Source: Haliea sp963974125 (GTDB lineage Bacteria; Pseudomonadota; Gammaproteobacteria; Pseudomonadales; Halieaceae). From it: a stretch of 64,000 nt of DNA. How positions within the stretch are numbered: position 1 is the first letter of the stretch; each line of letters opens with the position of its first letter. The notes below the pieces were generated by a model. It did not search any database, was not told where the DNA came from, and saw nothing but the letters and a program-made list of their open reading frames with translations. The stretch lies in the NCBI GenBank assembly GCA_963974125.1, contig CAXBCH010000014.1:1-64000 (forward strand), written 5' to 3'. This document shows positions 41,549-51,705 of the stretch, in pieces. A program made the translations under genes and the position numbers.

Positions 41549-44449
41549 TCAGAAGCGAACACTGGCTCCGAGGAACCAGTACTGTCCCAGCGCATCGTAG
41601 ACCCCGGGCAGGGTGTTGCCATTGCCGGCCGGGGGATTGACCTGCACCAGCGGTGGGGCCTTGTCCAGCAGGTTGTTCACCCCGGCCTGTAGCGTGACGC
41701 CTTCCCGGGCCGCCCAGCGCAGGGACAGGTCGAGATAATCATGGGCCGGTACCTCGGGCCCGACACCGGTAACCGGCGACAGCCCACCGATGTGCCGCCA
41801 GAGGCCGCTGACCTCCAGCTGCCAGGGGGTGTCCCAGGTCAGGCGCAGATAGTTGCGGACCTTCGGTATCACGCTGTTGCAGTTGCCGCCCCAGCGTCCG
41901 CGACATTCCAGTACGGCGCCCCCCGGCGCGTCCTGGAGCTCCCAGGACTGTACCCGGGTAAACAGATTGTGGAGGCGCAGGCGACCCGCGGCGCCCAGTT
42001 CCCGGCTGAACGCCAGTACCAGGTCCAGGCCACGGGTACGCAGATAGCCGGCATTCTGTTTGCGCGCGTCCACGAGCCCGGTGCCGGTGGGGCGCCAAAG
42101 ATCGCCGCGCTCGGGATCGCGTTGCACTTGCCGGCACAGGCTTGCCAGGCCGGTGTCGAGGCAGCCCTGGAGCGTGCTGGCCGGGTCCGGCTCGGTGATT
42201 GCACGCTCGATTTCAATGTCGTAGGCGTCCAGGCTCAGGAGCATCCCCTCGGCCCAGTCCGGCGTGTAGACCAGCCCCAGGGTGCGGGTGCTGGCATCCT
42301 CGGGCTGCAGCGCATTATTGCCGCCAGCGAGGGAGCGCAAATTGTTGTTGGGGCTCTGGGGGATGCTGCCGTATTGTTCGGCGCTGACACCGCTGCGGGC
42401 GCAATCGGCCAGTGAGCGTGCAGGTGAGGCGCCGGCACAGGGGTCGCCCGTGCTGGCAGTGAACGTGCGGGTACCCTCGGGACTGAACAGTTCCTCGATA
42501 TTGGCCACCCGGGTGGCCTCCTGCAGGCTGCCTCGCAGCCGCAGCGCGGGATTGATTGCCCAGACACTGGCCAGCTTGAAACTGTTGCTGGTGGTGTCGG
42601 TGGAATAGCGGGCATGGCGATAACCGAGATCCAGCGTCAGCAGTTCTATCCCCGGCCGGTTCTCCACCAGAGGCGTGTGCAGTTCCGCATAGGCTTCGGT
42701 GATGTCGAAGCGACCGTCCAGCACTGGCACGGGTAGGCCCGTGCCAGCGGCGTCACCCGACCGGTACAACTGATCCGGGTTGTAGCGCAGGGTCTCCTCC
42801 CGATATTCGCCGCCGAGGACGACGGCGGTCCGGCTTGCAGCCAGAGGCGATTGCAGCAGGGGCAGTGCCGGTTCACCGCCGATCCAGCCGGCGACCACCG
42901 CCTGGGAGGTGCGGCCACGGGCGCTGAGCGGCGCGCCCAGATAGGCAATGGCTTCCGGGGTGACCGCACCCTCGGTAAAGATGTTCCAGGGCACACAGGC
43001 GGGATCGCTGCCATCGAGGCGGGACGCGCACACGGGCTCGCCGCTGGCCGGATCGCGAGTGACGTCAAGGGCCTTTCGCATCCGCGACACCAGCAGTTCA
43101 TTGGCGGTCGAGTCGCGCAGGGTCACTTCCGCAAACTGGCCGTAGACTTCGTACTGCCAGCGTTGCCCCAGTTTTCCCTCCAGCCCCAGCAGGGCGCGGT
43201 GCGACTGGTGGTCAATGCTGCGGCGGCGCGGGCCGCCCTCGACATTGCGTCGGCCGATAAACAGCAGCGGTGGCTCATCCCCCTCAAGTCCGTAGCTGTC
43301 GCAAACCAGCGAGCGCTGCTGCGCGGACAATAGCGGATTGTCGCAGCGGAAGGCGCTGTCGAGGAAAAAGGCACCGGAGGGCGCGATCTGGGCCGTGGTG
43401 TTGTTGTCCATTGCCATCAGCTGGGTGAACACCCGGACCCGGGGCGAGAATGCGTAGTGCCCCAGCACACCGGCGGTCCAGCGCCGGTCCGGGCGCTGGA
43501 AGTGGTTGAGGGAGGCAAAATTGTAGCTGCGGCCATCGTAGGGCAGGAAGCTGTCGCCCTGAACGATGACATCAATCGGGGGCAGTCCGAAGTCGACCGG
43601 CAGCAGGCCGAAATCCGTAAAGCGGCCCTCGCCGATCACAGAGGAGCCGAAACAGCGGCGATTGTCGCCTCTCTGCTGCAGGGCGCAGGCGCTGTGAATC
43701 CGGTCGGCCTGGATAACGGCGTCGCTCTCGCGCCAGGTTGCGTAGGCAGTGAGGTTGCCCGCGCCGTCAGCGAAGTTGTGCCCCGCCCGTAGTGCGATGT
43801 GCTGGCTGTCGCCATCGCGGACGCTGCGAGCCGGCAAGTCGAAGCCGCCGGCATCCAGCAGCCTGGCAATGTCGCTGTCACTGTTCCGGTGCCAGTACTG
43901 GCTGAATTGCGCCTCCAGCCCCACACCCTCGAAGTCGTCGACGAGCAGGAAATTCACCACTCCCGCCACCGCATCCGAGCCGTAGGTGGCAGAGGCACCG
44001 CCGGAGAGGATTTCCACCCGCTTGATCAGCGCCGCCGGGATCTGGTTGACATCCGCCACCCCGGCACTCAGCGGGGAGCCCCCCGGCAGGCGCCTGCCGT
44101 CCACCAGCACCAGGGTGCGCTGGGGGCCGAGGTTGCGCAGGTCGACAGTCGCGGTGCCGGTGCTGCCATTGGCGGTGTTGCGGTTCTGATCGGTGTAGAC
44201 CTGGGGCAAGGCCCGCAGCAGATCTTCCAGCCGGTCGCTGCCGCCGTGGGAGAGATCATCCGCCGACAGGTCAACCACCGGGCTTGGGCTGCCGAGATTG
44301 ACGCGCTGGATGCGGCTGCCGGTGACCAGCACTTCTTCAATGATCCTGTCCCGGTCCTTCGCCGTAAGGCTGGCGCCCGCGGCTTGCGGAATCAAAACCA
44401 GATTCCCCAGCAACGTACCTGCAAGCAGGCACTTGCGGAAGTCATTCAT
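41549..44449 (-). CDS. TonB-dependent outer membrane receptor
   Basis: 966 aa receptor. Signal peptide about 1-26 (ending AAGA), TonB-box-like EEVLVTG, plug domain about 45-170 with LRNLGPQRTLVLVDGRRLPGG and GGASATYGSDAVAGVVNF, then barrel to a terminal phenylalanine (ASVRF). It resembles the first receptor in plug signature but is clearly a separate gene. The in-frame start at 44533 is rejected because the signal peptide begins at the ATG at 44449, with a G-rich site just upstream. RND pump genes lie directly upstream on the same strand. Substrate unknown. Confidence 0.93.
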   Translation of the reverse strand: MNDFRKCLLAGTLLGNLVLIPQAAGASLTAKDRDRIIEEVLVTGSRIQRVNLGSPSPVVDLSADDLSHGGSDRLEDLLRALPQVYTDQNRNTANGSTGTATVDLRNLGPQRTLVLVDGRRLPGGSPLSAGVADVNQIPAALIKRVEILSGGASATYGSDAVAGVVNFLLVDDFEGVGLEAQFSQYWHRNSDSDIARLLDAGGFDLPARSVRDGDSQHIALRAGHNFADGAGNLTAYATWRESDAVIQADRIHSACALQQRGDNRRCFGSSVIGEGRFTDFGLLPVDFGLPPIDVIVQGDSFLPYDGRSYNFASLNHFQRPDRRWTAGVLGHYAFSPRVRVFTQLMAMDNNTTAQIAPSGAFFLDSAFRCDNPLLSAQQRSLVCDSYGLEGDEPPLLFIGRRNVEGGPRRRSIDHQSHRALLGLEGKLGQRWQYEVYGQFAEVTLRDSTANELLVSRMRKALDVTRDPASGEPVCASRLDGSDPACVPWNIFTEGAVTPEAIAYLGAPLSARGRTSQAVVAGWIGGEPALPLLQSPLAASRTAVVLGGEYREETLRYNPDQLYRSGDAAGTGLPVPVLDGRFDITEAYAELHTPLVENRPGIELLTLDLGYRHARYSTDTTSNSFKLASVWAINPALRLRGSLQEATRVANIEELFSPEGTRTFTASTGDPCAGASPARSLADCARSGVSAEQYGSIPQSPNNNLRSLAGGNNALQPEDASTRTLGLVYTPDWAEGMLLSLDAYDIEIERAITEPDPASTLQGCLDTGLASLCRQVQRDPERGDLWRPTGTGLVDARKQNAGYLRTRGLDLVLAFSRELGAAGRLRLHNLFTRVQSWELQDAPGGAVLECRGRWGGNCNSVIPKVRNYLRLTWDTPWQLEVSGLWRHIGGLSPVTGVGPEVPAHDYLDLSLRWAAREGVTLQAGVNNLLDKAPPLVQVNPPAGNGNTLPGVYDALGQYWFLGASVRF

Positions 44450-44591
44450 CTGTCTGCCCCCGGTCGACCCATTACCCAAGCCGCATCTGCGCACATGTCC
44501 ATGGCAGGCACCCTGCAGCAACAAGCTTAACACCGGTCAATGAACTTCTCTGCACTACCTCTGCAGCAGGTTTGCGCCGATGGTATTGAGC

Positions 44592-47500
44592 TCAGGTGGA
44601 CGGAACCTGGACAGTCGGGGTTGCAATCGTCTGCGTTTGCCGCAGCGGCAGGTAGTAGGCGGGCAGCACAAACAGGGTAAACAGCGTCCCCACCAGCATA
44701 CCGGCGGTGATCACCAGGCCGATGCTGAAGCGGCTGTTGGCGCCGGCCCCGGTGGCAATAACCAGCGGCAATACGCCGAGCACGGTGGCGAAGGTGGTCA
44801 TCAGGATCGGGCGCAGGCGCAGGGCCGCCGCCTCCAGCACTGCATCCCGGTGGCTGCGGCCATCCTGGCGCAGGTTGTTGGCGAACTCCACGATCAGGAT
44901 CCCGTGCTTGCTGATCAGGCCGATCAGGGTCAGCAGCCCGATCTGGGTGTAGATGTTGAGGGTGGCGAAACCCAGGGCCAGCGGCACCGTGGCGCCAAAA
45001 ATGGACAGCGGCACCCCCACCAGTACCACCAGCGGGTCGCGGAAGCTGTTGAACTGGGCTGACAGGACCAGAAAGATCAGGATCAGCGCCAGGCTGAACA
45101 GCAGCGGGAAGGAGGCGCTCTCCTCAATGAAGCGGCGGGAGCCGCCGGTGTAGCCGGCGCGGAAGCCGCTGGGGGCGATTTCCTCCAGTTTCGTTTCCAG
45201 GAACGCCAGCCCGTCGCCCAGCGAGTTCGGGGGCATCATCATGCCCTGGATGGTGGTGCTGTTGAGCTGCTGGTACTGGCTCAGTTCATTGGGTTCGACC
45301 CGCGAGCCCAGTGTCACCAGCGCCGACAGGGGCACCAGTTCGTCGCTGGCGGTGCGCAGGTAATATTGCTCCAGCGCCTCCCGGGTGAGGCGGAAGTCGC
45401 GGCCGGCCTGGGGGATGACCTTGTAGCTGCGGCCCTCGAGTTCGAAGCGGTTGATTTCCGCCTCGCCCAGCATCACCGCCAGGGTCTGGCCGATCTCCTC
45501 CATGGAGACACCCAGGCGCGATGCCAGCGGCCGGTCTATGCGCACTTCGATTTCGGGCCGGTCCAGGGCCAGGGTCTGGTTGACGAAGATGAACAGCCCC
45601 GATTCGCGAGCTGCTTCCAGCAATGTCACGCCGACCTGGTAGACCTCGCTGTGATCGGCCGTGGAGGCGACCACGAAGCTGACTGGCAGCCCCGCATCCG
45701 AGCCCGGTAGCGAGGGAGTCCCGAAAGAGAAGGCCTCCAGCCCGGCGATGCTGCCCAGCCGCTGCTGGAATTCGGCCTGTATCTCCTGCTGGCTGCGCTC
45801 GCGCTCGCTCCAGTGGTGCAGTGTCAGGCCGCCGAAGTTGAATTCCGGGGAAACCGCTTGCCAGGAGTGGCTCACCTCGGGAATCTCGCGCCAGATGTCC
45901 ACCACCTGGTCCAGAAAGCGGTTGATGTACTCCAGGTTGGCGTAACGGGGTGTGCTGCCGACCACGTAGAGGGCGCCGGTATCCTCTTCCGGTGCCAGTT
46001 CCTCGCGCGTCAGCGAGAACAGCAGCGGCAGGCTGGCAATGAGCACCATGCTGAACATCAGCACCGCGCCGCGGTTATCCAGGCAGTGTGCCAGCAGACG
46101 CTGATAGGCCAGGGTGAAACGTTCGAAATGGTGATCCAGCCAGTTGGCAAAGCGCCCCTGGTGCGCCTGATCCTTGAGCAGGCGCGAGCACATCATCGGG
46201 CTCAGGGTCAGGGCGATAATGCCAGAGACCATGACGGCACCGGCCAGGGTCAGGGCGAATTCGCTGAACAGGGTACCGGTGAGACCGCCGATAAAGGCGA
46301 TGGGTGCATAGACTGCGGCCAGGGTGAGGGTCATTGCCACCACCGGCCAGGCTACCTCGCGCGCGCCCCGGATGGCCGCCTCCATCGGCGCCATGCCATG
46401 CTCGATGTGGCGATGGACATTCTCCACCACCACGATGGCGTCATCCACCACCAGGCCGATGGCAATCACCATGGCCAGCAGGGTCAGCAGATTCAGGGAG
46501 AAGCCGAGGCTGAAGATCAGGAACACCACGCCAATCAGGGACAGCGGGATGGCGACCAGCGGGATCAGCACCACCCGCAGCGAGCCCAGGAACAGGTAGA
46601 TCACCAGAATGACAATAAGCACCGCTTCCAGCAGGGTGTTGCGCACTTCCTTGAGCGCGGCGTCAATGGCGATGGTACCGTCCCAGTCCAGGTACAGCTC
46701 CAGGTCCGCGGGCAGCGCCGCGGTGATGGCGGGCAGGGCATCGTGCACGGCGGCGCTCACCGCCAGCGGGTTGGCATCCGGGGTGGTGGTGATGGAGATG
46801 AAGGTGGCCTCGCGGCCGCTGGAGAGGGTCTGGAACTGGCTGTTTTCCTCTGCCAGCTCAATGTCGGCGACATCGCCCAGGCTGACCTGGCGGTCGTCCT
46901 CGCGGAACACCGTTAGCGCGGCGAATGCTTCCGGTGTCTGCAGGTCTGTGCGTGGATCCACGGTGGCCCGAATCAGTTCACTCTCGGTGCTGCCGGCCGT
47001 GGCGATGAAATTGTCCCGGCTGATGGTGGCGTGGACATCGCTGGCGGTGACGCCGTGGGCGGCCATGCGCAGTGGGTCCAGCCAGATCCGCATCGCCGGA
47101 AACCTGCCCCCGAGGATCTCGGCCTTGCCAACGCCCTCCAAGGTGGCGAGTTCCGGTTGCACACTGCGCGCGAGGTAGTCGGAGATTTCCGCCGTGCTCA
47201 TCTGCTCGCTGTAGAACGCGAGGTAGATCAGGGCATCGTCGCCGCCACCGGTGGTCACCACCGGGTCATAGACCTCACGGGGCAGCTGGAACCGCGCTTC
47301 ATTGACCTTGGCGATGACTTCGGTGAGCACGTCGCTGCTGTTTTCGCCCAGACGCACGTGGACGCTGATTTCGGAAGTGCCGGGGTTGCTGGTCGAGGTC
47401 ATGTACTCGACGCCGCGGGCGCCAGCGATGGTGCTTTGCAGGGGCGTGGTGACGAAACCCTGCACCGAGCGGGCGCTGGCGCCGGGATAGACCGTGACCA

Positions 47501-47639
47501 CGCGGATGACGCTGCGCTCGACCTCGGGAAATTCCCGGATCGACGTTCTGTTGGCCGCCGCGATGCCCAGCAAAAGGATCAGCGCGCTGACCACGAGGGC
47601 CAGCACCGGGCGCTGGATAAAGGTATCGGTGAAGCGCAC
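44592..47639 (-). CDS. RND efflux transporter permease (HAE1 family)
   Basis: 1015 aa inner-membrane proton-driven pump. N-terminal segment IQRPVLALVVSALILLLG, twelve membrane helices in the 1 plus 5 plus 1 plus 5 pattern, and two large periplasmic loops. The family motif GLVVDDAIVVVENVHRHIE (about 400) contains the proton-relay aspartates. It works with the adaptor encoded 28 bases upstream. No outer-membrane TolC-type channel gene is adjacent, so it probably uses one encoded elsewhere. GTG start at 47639 has AGGAG. The substrates cannot be read from sequence. Confidence 0.95.
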   Translation of the reverse strand: MRFTDTFIQRPVLALVVSALILLLGIAAANRTSIREFPEVERSVIRVVTVYPGASARSVQGFVTTPLQSTIAGARGVEYMTSTSNPGTSEISVHVRLGENSSDVLTEVIAKVNEARFQLPREVYDPVVTTGGGDDALIYLAFYSEQMSTAEISDYLARSVQPELATLEGVGKAEILGGRFPAMRIWLDPLRMAAHGVTASDVHATISRDNFIATAGSTESELIRATVDPRTDLQTPEAFAALTVFREDDRQVSLGDVADIELAEENSQFQTLSSGREATFISITTTPDANPLAVSAAVHDALPAITAALPADLELYLDWDGTIAIDAALKEVRNTLLEAVLIVILVIYLFLGSLRVVLIPLVAIPLSLIGVVFLIFSLGFSLNLLTLLAMVIAIGLVVDDAIVVVENVHRHIEHGMAPMEAAIRGAREVAWPVVAMTLTLAAVYAPIAFIGGLTGTLFSEFALTLAGAVMVSGIIALTLSPMMCSRLLKDQAHQGRFANWLDHHFERFTLAYQRLLAHCLDNRGAVLMFSMVLIASLPLLFSLTREELAPEEDTGALYVVGSTPRYANLEYINRFLDQVVDIWREIPEVSHSWQAVSPEFNFGGLTLHHWSERERSQQEIQAEFQQRLGSIAGLEAFSFGTPSLPGSDAGLPVSFVVASTADHSEVYQVGVTLLEAARESGLFIFVNQTLALDRPEIEVRIDRPLASRLGVSMEEIGQTLAVMLGEAEINRFELEGRSYKVIPQAGRDFRLTREALEQYYLRTASDELVPLSALVTLGSRVEPNELSQYQQLNSTTIQGMMMPPNSLGDGLAFLETKLEEIAPSGFRAGYTGGSRRFIEESASFPLLFSLALILIFLVLSAQFNSFRDPLVVLVGVPLSIFGATVPLALGFATLNIYTQIGLLTLIGLISKHGILIVEFANNLRQDGRSHRDAVLEAAALRLRPILMTTFATVLGVLPLVIATGAGANSRFSIGLVITAGMLVGTLFTLFVLPAYYLPLRQTQTIATPTVQVPST

Positions 47640-47667
47640 CCTCAGGCTCCTGTCATGCGGTTGCTGG

Positions 47668-48738
47668 TCACAGTGGCGCGTTTTCGTCTATCTGGATGCT
47701 GGCGCCGCGGTACAGCTTGTTCTGGCCCGCGGTCACAATTCGCTCCCCGGCCGCCAGACCTTCAAGAATGGCGATCCGGCCGTTGGCTGCGGCGCCGATG
47801 CGCACCACCCGGGGCTGCACCTGCAGGCCGCCTTCTTCCCCGGGCTCGACCACGAAAACGGTATCGCCGCTGGTGGAGTAGGTGATGGCGGTCTCCGGCA
47901 CGCTGACCCGGGTCTCGGTCCGGTCCAGGTCGATGCTGATCCTGGCAAACATGCCCGGCAGCAGGCCTTCACTCTCGCTCAGTTCAGCCCGCAGCAGCAG
48001 GCTGCGGGTGTCGGCATCCACCAGCGAGTCCAGTGCCGTGAGGGTGGCAGCGAACAGCCGCTGTTCATACCCGGGCACCGCGACCCGCAGCCGCAGGCCG
48101 GGCCGCAGCAACGGCGCGAAGCGGCCGGGAACCGCAAAATCAACTTCCAGCGTGTCCAGGTCCTGCAGGCTCGCTACCCGGGTCCCGGCCTCGACATAGT
48201 CACCAACCCGGGCCTGGACGATACCCACGGTGCCGGCGAACGGCGCCCGTAACTGCTTGTTGGCGAGCACTGCTTCGGTCTCCGCCAGCTGCGCCTCGGC
48301 CACCGCCAGATCAGCCCGGGAGCGGTCGTACTGGGTCTGGGGGATGGACTTCTGCTCCAGCAGGCGCGCATCGCGCTCGAACAGCAGTCGCGCCAGCTCG
48401 ACAGCAGCCCGCTGGCGCTCGCGGCTGGCCAGCTCCGCGCGGTCGTTCAGCTGCAGCAGCAGTTGGCCTGCTGCCACGCGCTCTCCTGAGCGCACCGCGA
48501 CCGCTGTTACTTCGCCGCTTTCTTCAGTGCTGAGCTCGACCCCGCGGGCGGCCCGGATGCTCCCGGTCGCCGTCAGCGTCTCTGGCCACAGGCTTTCTGC
48601 AGCAGTCGCCGCAGCGACAGTGATCGGTGGCTGGCTGACGTCCTGGTTCGCATAGCCGGTAAACTGCTGATAGAGGTAGGCGGCAATCGTGCCGAATATC
48701 AGCAGCAACAGGGCGAGGGCAATAAGGTAAGCGCGCAA
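47668..48738 (-). CDS. RND efflux periplasmic adaptor (membrane fusion protein)
   Basis: 356 aa. A single N-terminal membrane segment (about 4-24), a barrel-sandwich lipoyl-like domain (GSIRAARGVELSTEESGEV and LRAPFAGTVGIVQARVGDYV), a coiled-coil hairpin with SIPQTQYDRSRADLAVAEAQLAETEA (about 115-150), then beta-barrel and membrane-proximal domains. Links the RND pump to an outer-membrane channel. Start is TTG at 48738; no ATG is available near the membrane segment. Divergent from the patatin gene. Confidence 0.93.
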   Translation of the reverse strand: MRAYLIALALLLLIFGTIAAYLYQQFTGYANQDVSQPPITVAAATAAESLWPETLTATGSIRAARGVELSTEESGEVTAVAVRSGERVAAGQLLLQLNDRAELASRERQRAAVELARLLFERDARLLEQKSIPQTQYDRSRADLAVAEAQLAETEAVLANKQLRAPFAGTVGIVQARVGDYVEAGTRVASLQDLDTLEVDFAVPGRFAPLLRPGLRLRVAVPGYEQRLFAATLTALDSLVDADTRSLLLRAELSESEGLLPGMFARISIDLDRTETRVSVPETAITYSTSGDTVFVVEPGEEGGLQVQPRVVRIGAAANGRIAILEGLAAGERIVTAGQNKLYRGASIQIDENAPL

Positions 48739-48957
48739 AACGGGTCTCTTCTTTTTTTTGGTTGCCGACGGTGGCGTGTGGGTCGCCGTCGGTATCGTAT
48801 TCTAGGGACTTTGGCCGGCGCCTGCACCGACTGAAAATGTAACAATGACCAACTCGGGGCCGCTGCCGCCCGGTGTCGCTGTGGCCTGATTCAACCTGTG
48901 CCCGGCCTTGGGTTTGCAGTATGCTAGCTGTAGGTCAAGTGGCAGAGAGGTCAGCCC
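48739..48957. other. 219-base divergent intergenic region (RND operon / patatin gene)
   Basis: Must contain both promoters. TATGCT (48920-48925) is a possible -10 element for the patatin gene, with the GTG start 33 bases further on. No symmetry strong enough to name as an operator was seen, and no small gene. Confidence 0.35.
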
Positions 48958-50616
48958 GTGAGAACATCCCGCAAACTAGCCCAGCTGGAACGGCAAATGG
49001 CCGCCTGCAACTCCTACGCTGAATGGTGCGAGGCGGCGCTGCAGCACGATGAGTTGTCCGGCATGCGGCGCTGGCGCGAAGTCGACCAGACCCGGCAGTA
49101 CGACTACAGCCAGATCCGCCTGCGCCTGGACCGGCTGCGCAGCCTGCGTTCGCGCCACGACTACCAGGGCCTGCTGTTTACCCTCAACGAGGGCATTCAC
49201 GGCAACATGGGCGGCATGGGGCGCAGTACCCTCTACCAGCGCGCCAAGTTTGGCACCAAGCATCTTATTGAGCAGTACATCGACGAGGTGGATGATTCGC
49301 TCCGTTTCCTGGCGGAATTGAAGAGTGATGACGTCACGCTGCAACAGAAGCTGGATTTTTTCTACCGCGCGAATATCTGTTTCGGTCGCTCGGCGCTGAT
49401 GTTGAGTGGCGGCGGTGTGCTCGGGTTCTATCACCTGGGTGTGGTCAAGGCACTGCTGGAGCAGGGCCTGCTGCCCCGGGTAATTTCCGGCTCCAGCGCC
49501 GGCTCGCTGGTGGCCGGCGTCGTGGGGACCCATAGCGATGCTGAACTGGAGCACTTTTTCGACCCCGACAATGTGCACTTTGAGGCCGAGCGAGAAGCGA
49601 GCGTTTTTTCACGGATGTTTTTTGGCCGCAATCCCCAGATCGACGTGCACGACCTGGAGAAAATCATTGCCCGCCTGGTGCCGGAGATGACATTCCAGGA
49701 AGCCTACGAGAAGACCGGGCGCCAGATCAGCATTACCGTGGCGCCGGCGGAGACACACCAGCGCTCCAGGTTGCTGAATGCCATTACCTCGCCCAATGTC
49801 TATGTGCGCTCTGCGGTGATGGCGTCCTGTGCTGTCCCCGGCGTATTCCCGCCGGTGATGCTGATGGCGAAAAATGCCCACGGTGAAGCCCAGCCCTACC
49901 TGCCCACCCGCAAGTGGGTGGACGGCTCAATCGCCGACGATCTGCCAGCCAAGCGGCTGTCGCGCCTGTACAGCACCAATCACTACATCGTCAGCATGGT
50001 CAATCCCATCGCCACCCCGTTTCTGCGCGGCAATCGCAAAACCAGTGGCTTGACCGCGGCACTGGGCAGCCTGGGTGTCGGCATTGGCCGCGAAGTGCTG
50101 AATTTCTACCGTGGCATGGTGCAGAAGAAAGGCGATAACTGGCCCCGCTTCAACCTGCTGATGAACGGCATTCATTCGCTGCTGGACCAGGAGTACAGCG
50201 GCGACATCAATATCGTTCCCAGTTTCCGCTGGTACAATCCGGCGAAGATTCTGTCGCACCTCTCCGAGAAGGAGCTGGTGGAGTTGATGCATGGCGGGGC
50301 GCACTCGGCCTTTCCCAATATCGAGACTATCCGCATCTGTACCAAGATCAGCCGCACCATGGAGGAGATCCTGCACCGCTTCGAGTACGGGGATCTCAGG
50401 CCCAACTCCGAAGAGTACCGCCGGCCGCGGGCTTCCCGGCGTCGACCGCCGCCCACCCGCGCGGACCGCGAGTCACAGCGGGACCTGGTCGGTGTTGTCG
50501 ATGCAGCGGCGAAACCCCGGCGCCGGGCCAAGGCGAGTCGCAAGAAGGTGGCGCCTGCCCGGTCCCGGGACGGTAGCGAAAAGAGCGACGGAGGCGGTGA
50601 CCGGGCCGCAGCCTGA
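48958..50616 (+). CDS. patatin-like phospholipase with N-terminal DUF3336
   Basis: 552 aa acyl hydrolase. DUF3336 occupies about 1-140. The patatin domain (about 145-370) has the oxyanion glycine stretch SGGGVLGFYHLG, nucleophile elbow GSSAG (Ser about 182) and the Asp of the catalytic dyad in DGSIADD (about 322). The architecture matches yeast Tgl3-5-type triacylglycerol lipases and their bacterial relatives. The last 60 residues are basic, Arg/Lys-rich and low complexity. Start GTG at 48958 has GAGAGG seven bases upstream. Likely to act on storage or membrane lipid in the cytoplasm. Confidence 0.9.
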   Translation: MRTSRKLAQLERQMAACNSYAEWCEAALQHDELSGMRRWREVDQTRQYDYSQIRLRLDRLRSLRSRHDYQGLLFTLNEGIHGNMGGMGRSTLYQRAKFGTKHLIEQYIDEVDDSLRFLAELKSDDVTLQQKLDFFYRANICFGRSALMLSGGGVLGFYHLGVVKALLEQGLLPRVISGSSAGSLVAGVVGTHSDAELEHFFDPDNVHFEAEREASVFSRMFFGRNPQIDVHDLEKIIARLVPEMTFQEAYEKTGRQISITVAPAETHQRSRLLNAITSPNVYVRSAVMASCAVPGVFPPVMLMAKNAHGEAQPYLPTRKWVDGSIADDLPAKRLSRLYSTNHYIVSMVNPIATPFLRGNRKTSGLTAALGSLGVGIGREVLNFYRGMVQKKGDNWPRFNLLMNGIHSLLDQEYSGDINIVPSFRWYNPAKILSHLSEKELVELMHGGAHSAFPNIETIRICTKISRTMEEILHRFEYGDLRPNSEEYRRPRASRRRPPPTRADRESQRDLVGVVDAAAKPRRRAKASRKKVAPARSRDGSEKSDGGGDRAAA

Positions 50617-50637
50617 TCGCGCCGCCGTGGTGCCGGA

Positions 50638-51270
50638 TCAGTCGACAGGCGTTGGCGGCAGGTCGGGCTTGGCGTAGGCCATGCGCCGCAGACGGCGGGT
50701 GTTGTAGTAGCTGTCCAGTCCGCTGAGGGCGACGGTGCCCGCGGTGCAGATATCCACCGCACCGTCAGCGCCCAGGCAATCGTCGGGTACCTCGGCCAGC
50801 ACAATCTCCCCGATCAGGAAATGGGTATCGTTGATCTCCAGCTGCTGGTGCTCTCGCAGTTTCAGTCCCATGCGGATAGAGGCTTCGCGGACAAAAGGCG
50901 CAGCAAAACCCTCTACCCAGAGCTCCCCCAGGCCGGTGGCCGCAAACTCCGATTGCTTCCGTGGATAGCGGGCAGCAGTCTGGTGCGCGGCCTCGATAAA
51001 CTGGTCGCTGACATGGTTGATGGTGTAGCAACCGGTGGCGAGGATGTTGTCCAGCGTGTGCCGTTCCACCGGGCTGGGGCGGATGATCAGCGCCAACAGC
51101 GGCGGCTGTGAGCCGAGATGCACGACCGAGCTGATGATGGCCAGGTTGGTTTGACCCTGACGATCCGCGGTGCCCACGAGATTGGCCGGCTTGAAGCCGC
51201 TGAGGGAATTGACCAGGGCGGCGCGGTAGCGCGATTCCAGGGCGGCGATGTCCTTGCTGCTGAAGAGCAT
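50638..51270 (-). CDS. flavin reductase-like FMN-binding protein
   Basis: 210 aa split-barrel flavoprotein of the flavin-reductase-like family. Marks: LVNSLSGFKPANLVGTADRQGQTNLAIISS near the N-terminus, which binds the flavin phosphate, and a NDTHFLIGEI strand (about 145). Start ATG at 51270 is chosen because the reading frame further upstream overlaps the DCC gene. It follows that gene by 14 bases, so both are probably cotranscribed. Reaction partner unknown. Confidence 0.85.
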   Translation of the reverse strand: MLFSSKDIAALESRYRAALVNSLSGFKPANLVGTADRQGQTNLAIISSVVHLGSQPPLLALIIRPSPVERHTLDNILATGCYTINHVSDQFIEAAHQTAARYPRKQSEFAATGLGELWVEGFAAPFVREASIRMGLKLREHQQLEINDTHFLIGEIVLAEVPDDCLGADGAVDICTAGTVALSGLDSYYNTRRLRRMAYAKPDLPPTPVD

Positions 51271-51284
51271 GTTCGGATTCCGTG

Positions 51285-51644
51285 TTACGGATAGAGGCGC
51301 CGGTAGCGGCGTTCGGCCCACAGGCGATAGGCAGCATCGGCGATCGGGCGAATCAGGGGCCAGCGCAGCCAGCGCCACAGGGGCCCCAGGCGGGTGTGCT
51401 GCCACGCGGCCACGTTGGCATCGATCCCGGTCAGCAGGCGCCCGTCCGCGGTGCGCAGATGCAGGTTGCGCAGGAGCGTTTCCCGATCCGGCAGGGCCGG
51501 GTCGGGTTCCAGCGCGTGGATGTCGCGCAGTTGCAGGCCTGCGTCGCAGAGTTTCCCCAGGCGCGCCATTTCGGTGGTGCACAGGGGGCAGCGACCGTCG
51601 TAGTAGAGGATGTCGGCGAAGTCTTTGGCAGGGTCTGTGTTCAT
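51285..51644 (-). CDS. DCC family thiol-disulfide oxidoreductase-like protein (DUF393)
   Basis: 119 aa DUF393 protein. The defining motif DGRCPLC at about 16-22 gives two cysteines in a thioredoxin-like arrangement. It continues with IDANVAAW, GPLWRWLRWPLIRP and a C-terminal WAERRYR. Length is normal. Cytoplasmic or membrane-associated; precise redox partner unknown. It lies between an APH-like kinase gene and the flavin reductase on the same strand. Confidence 0.88.
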   Translation of the reverse strand: MNTDPAKDFADILYYDGRCPLCTTEMARLGKLCDAGLQLRDIHALEPDPALPDRETLLRNLHLRTADGRLLTGIDANVAAWQHTRLGPLWRWLRWPLIRPIADAAYRLWAERRYRRLYP

Positions 51645-51705
51645 GTAGCATGGATACGCACCCGGCTCGCCGCTGGATGACAGCAGCGCGCCGCGGCGCC
51701 GGGTT

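Noticed and set aside
50613..50641. CTGATC/GATCAG inverted pair between the patatin and flavin reductase genes
   Set aside because: Only six bases with an unpaired interior, and largely forced by two facing TGA stops; too weak to call a terminator.
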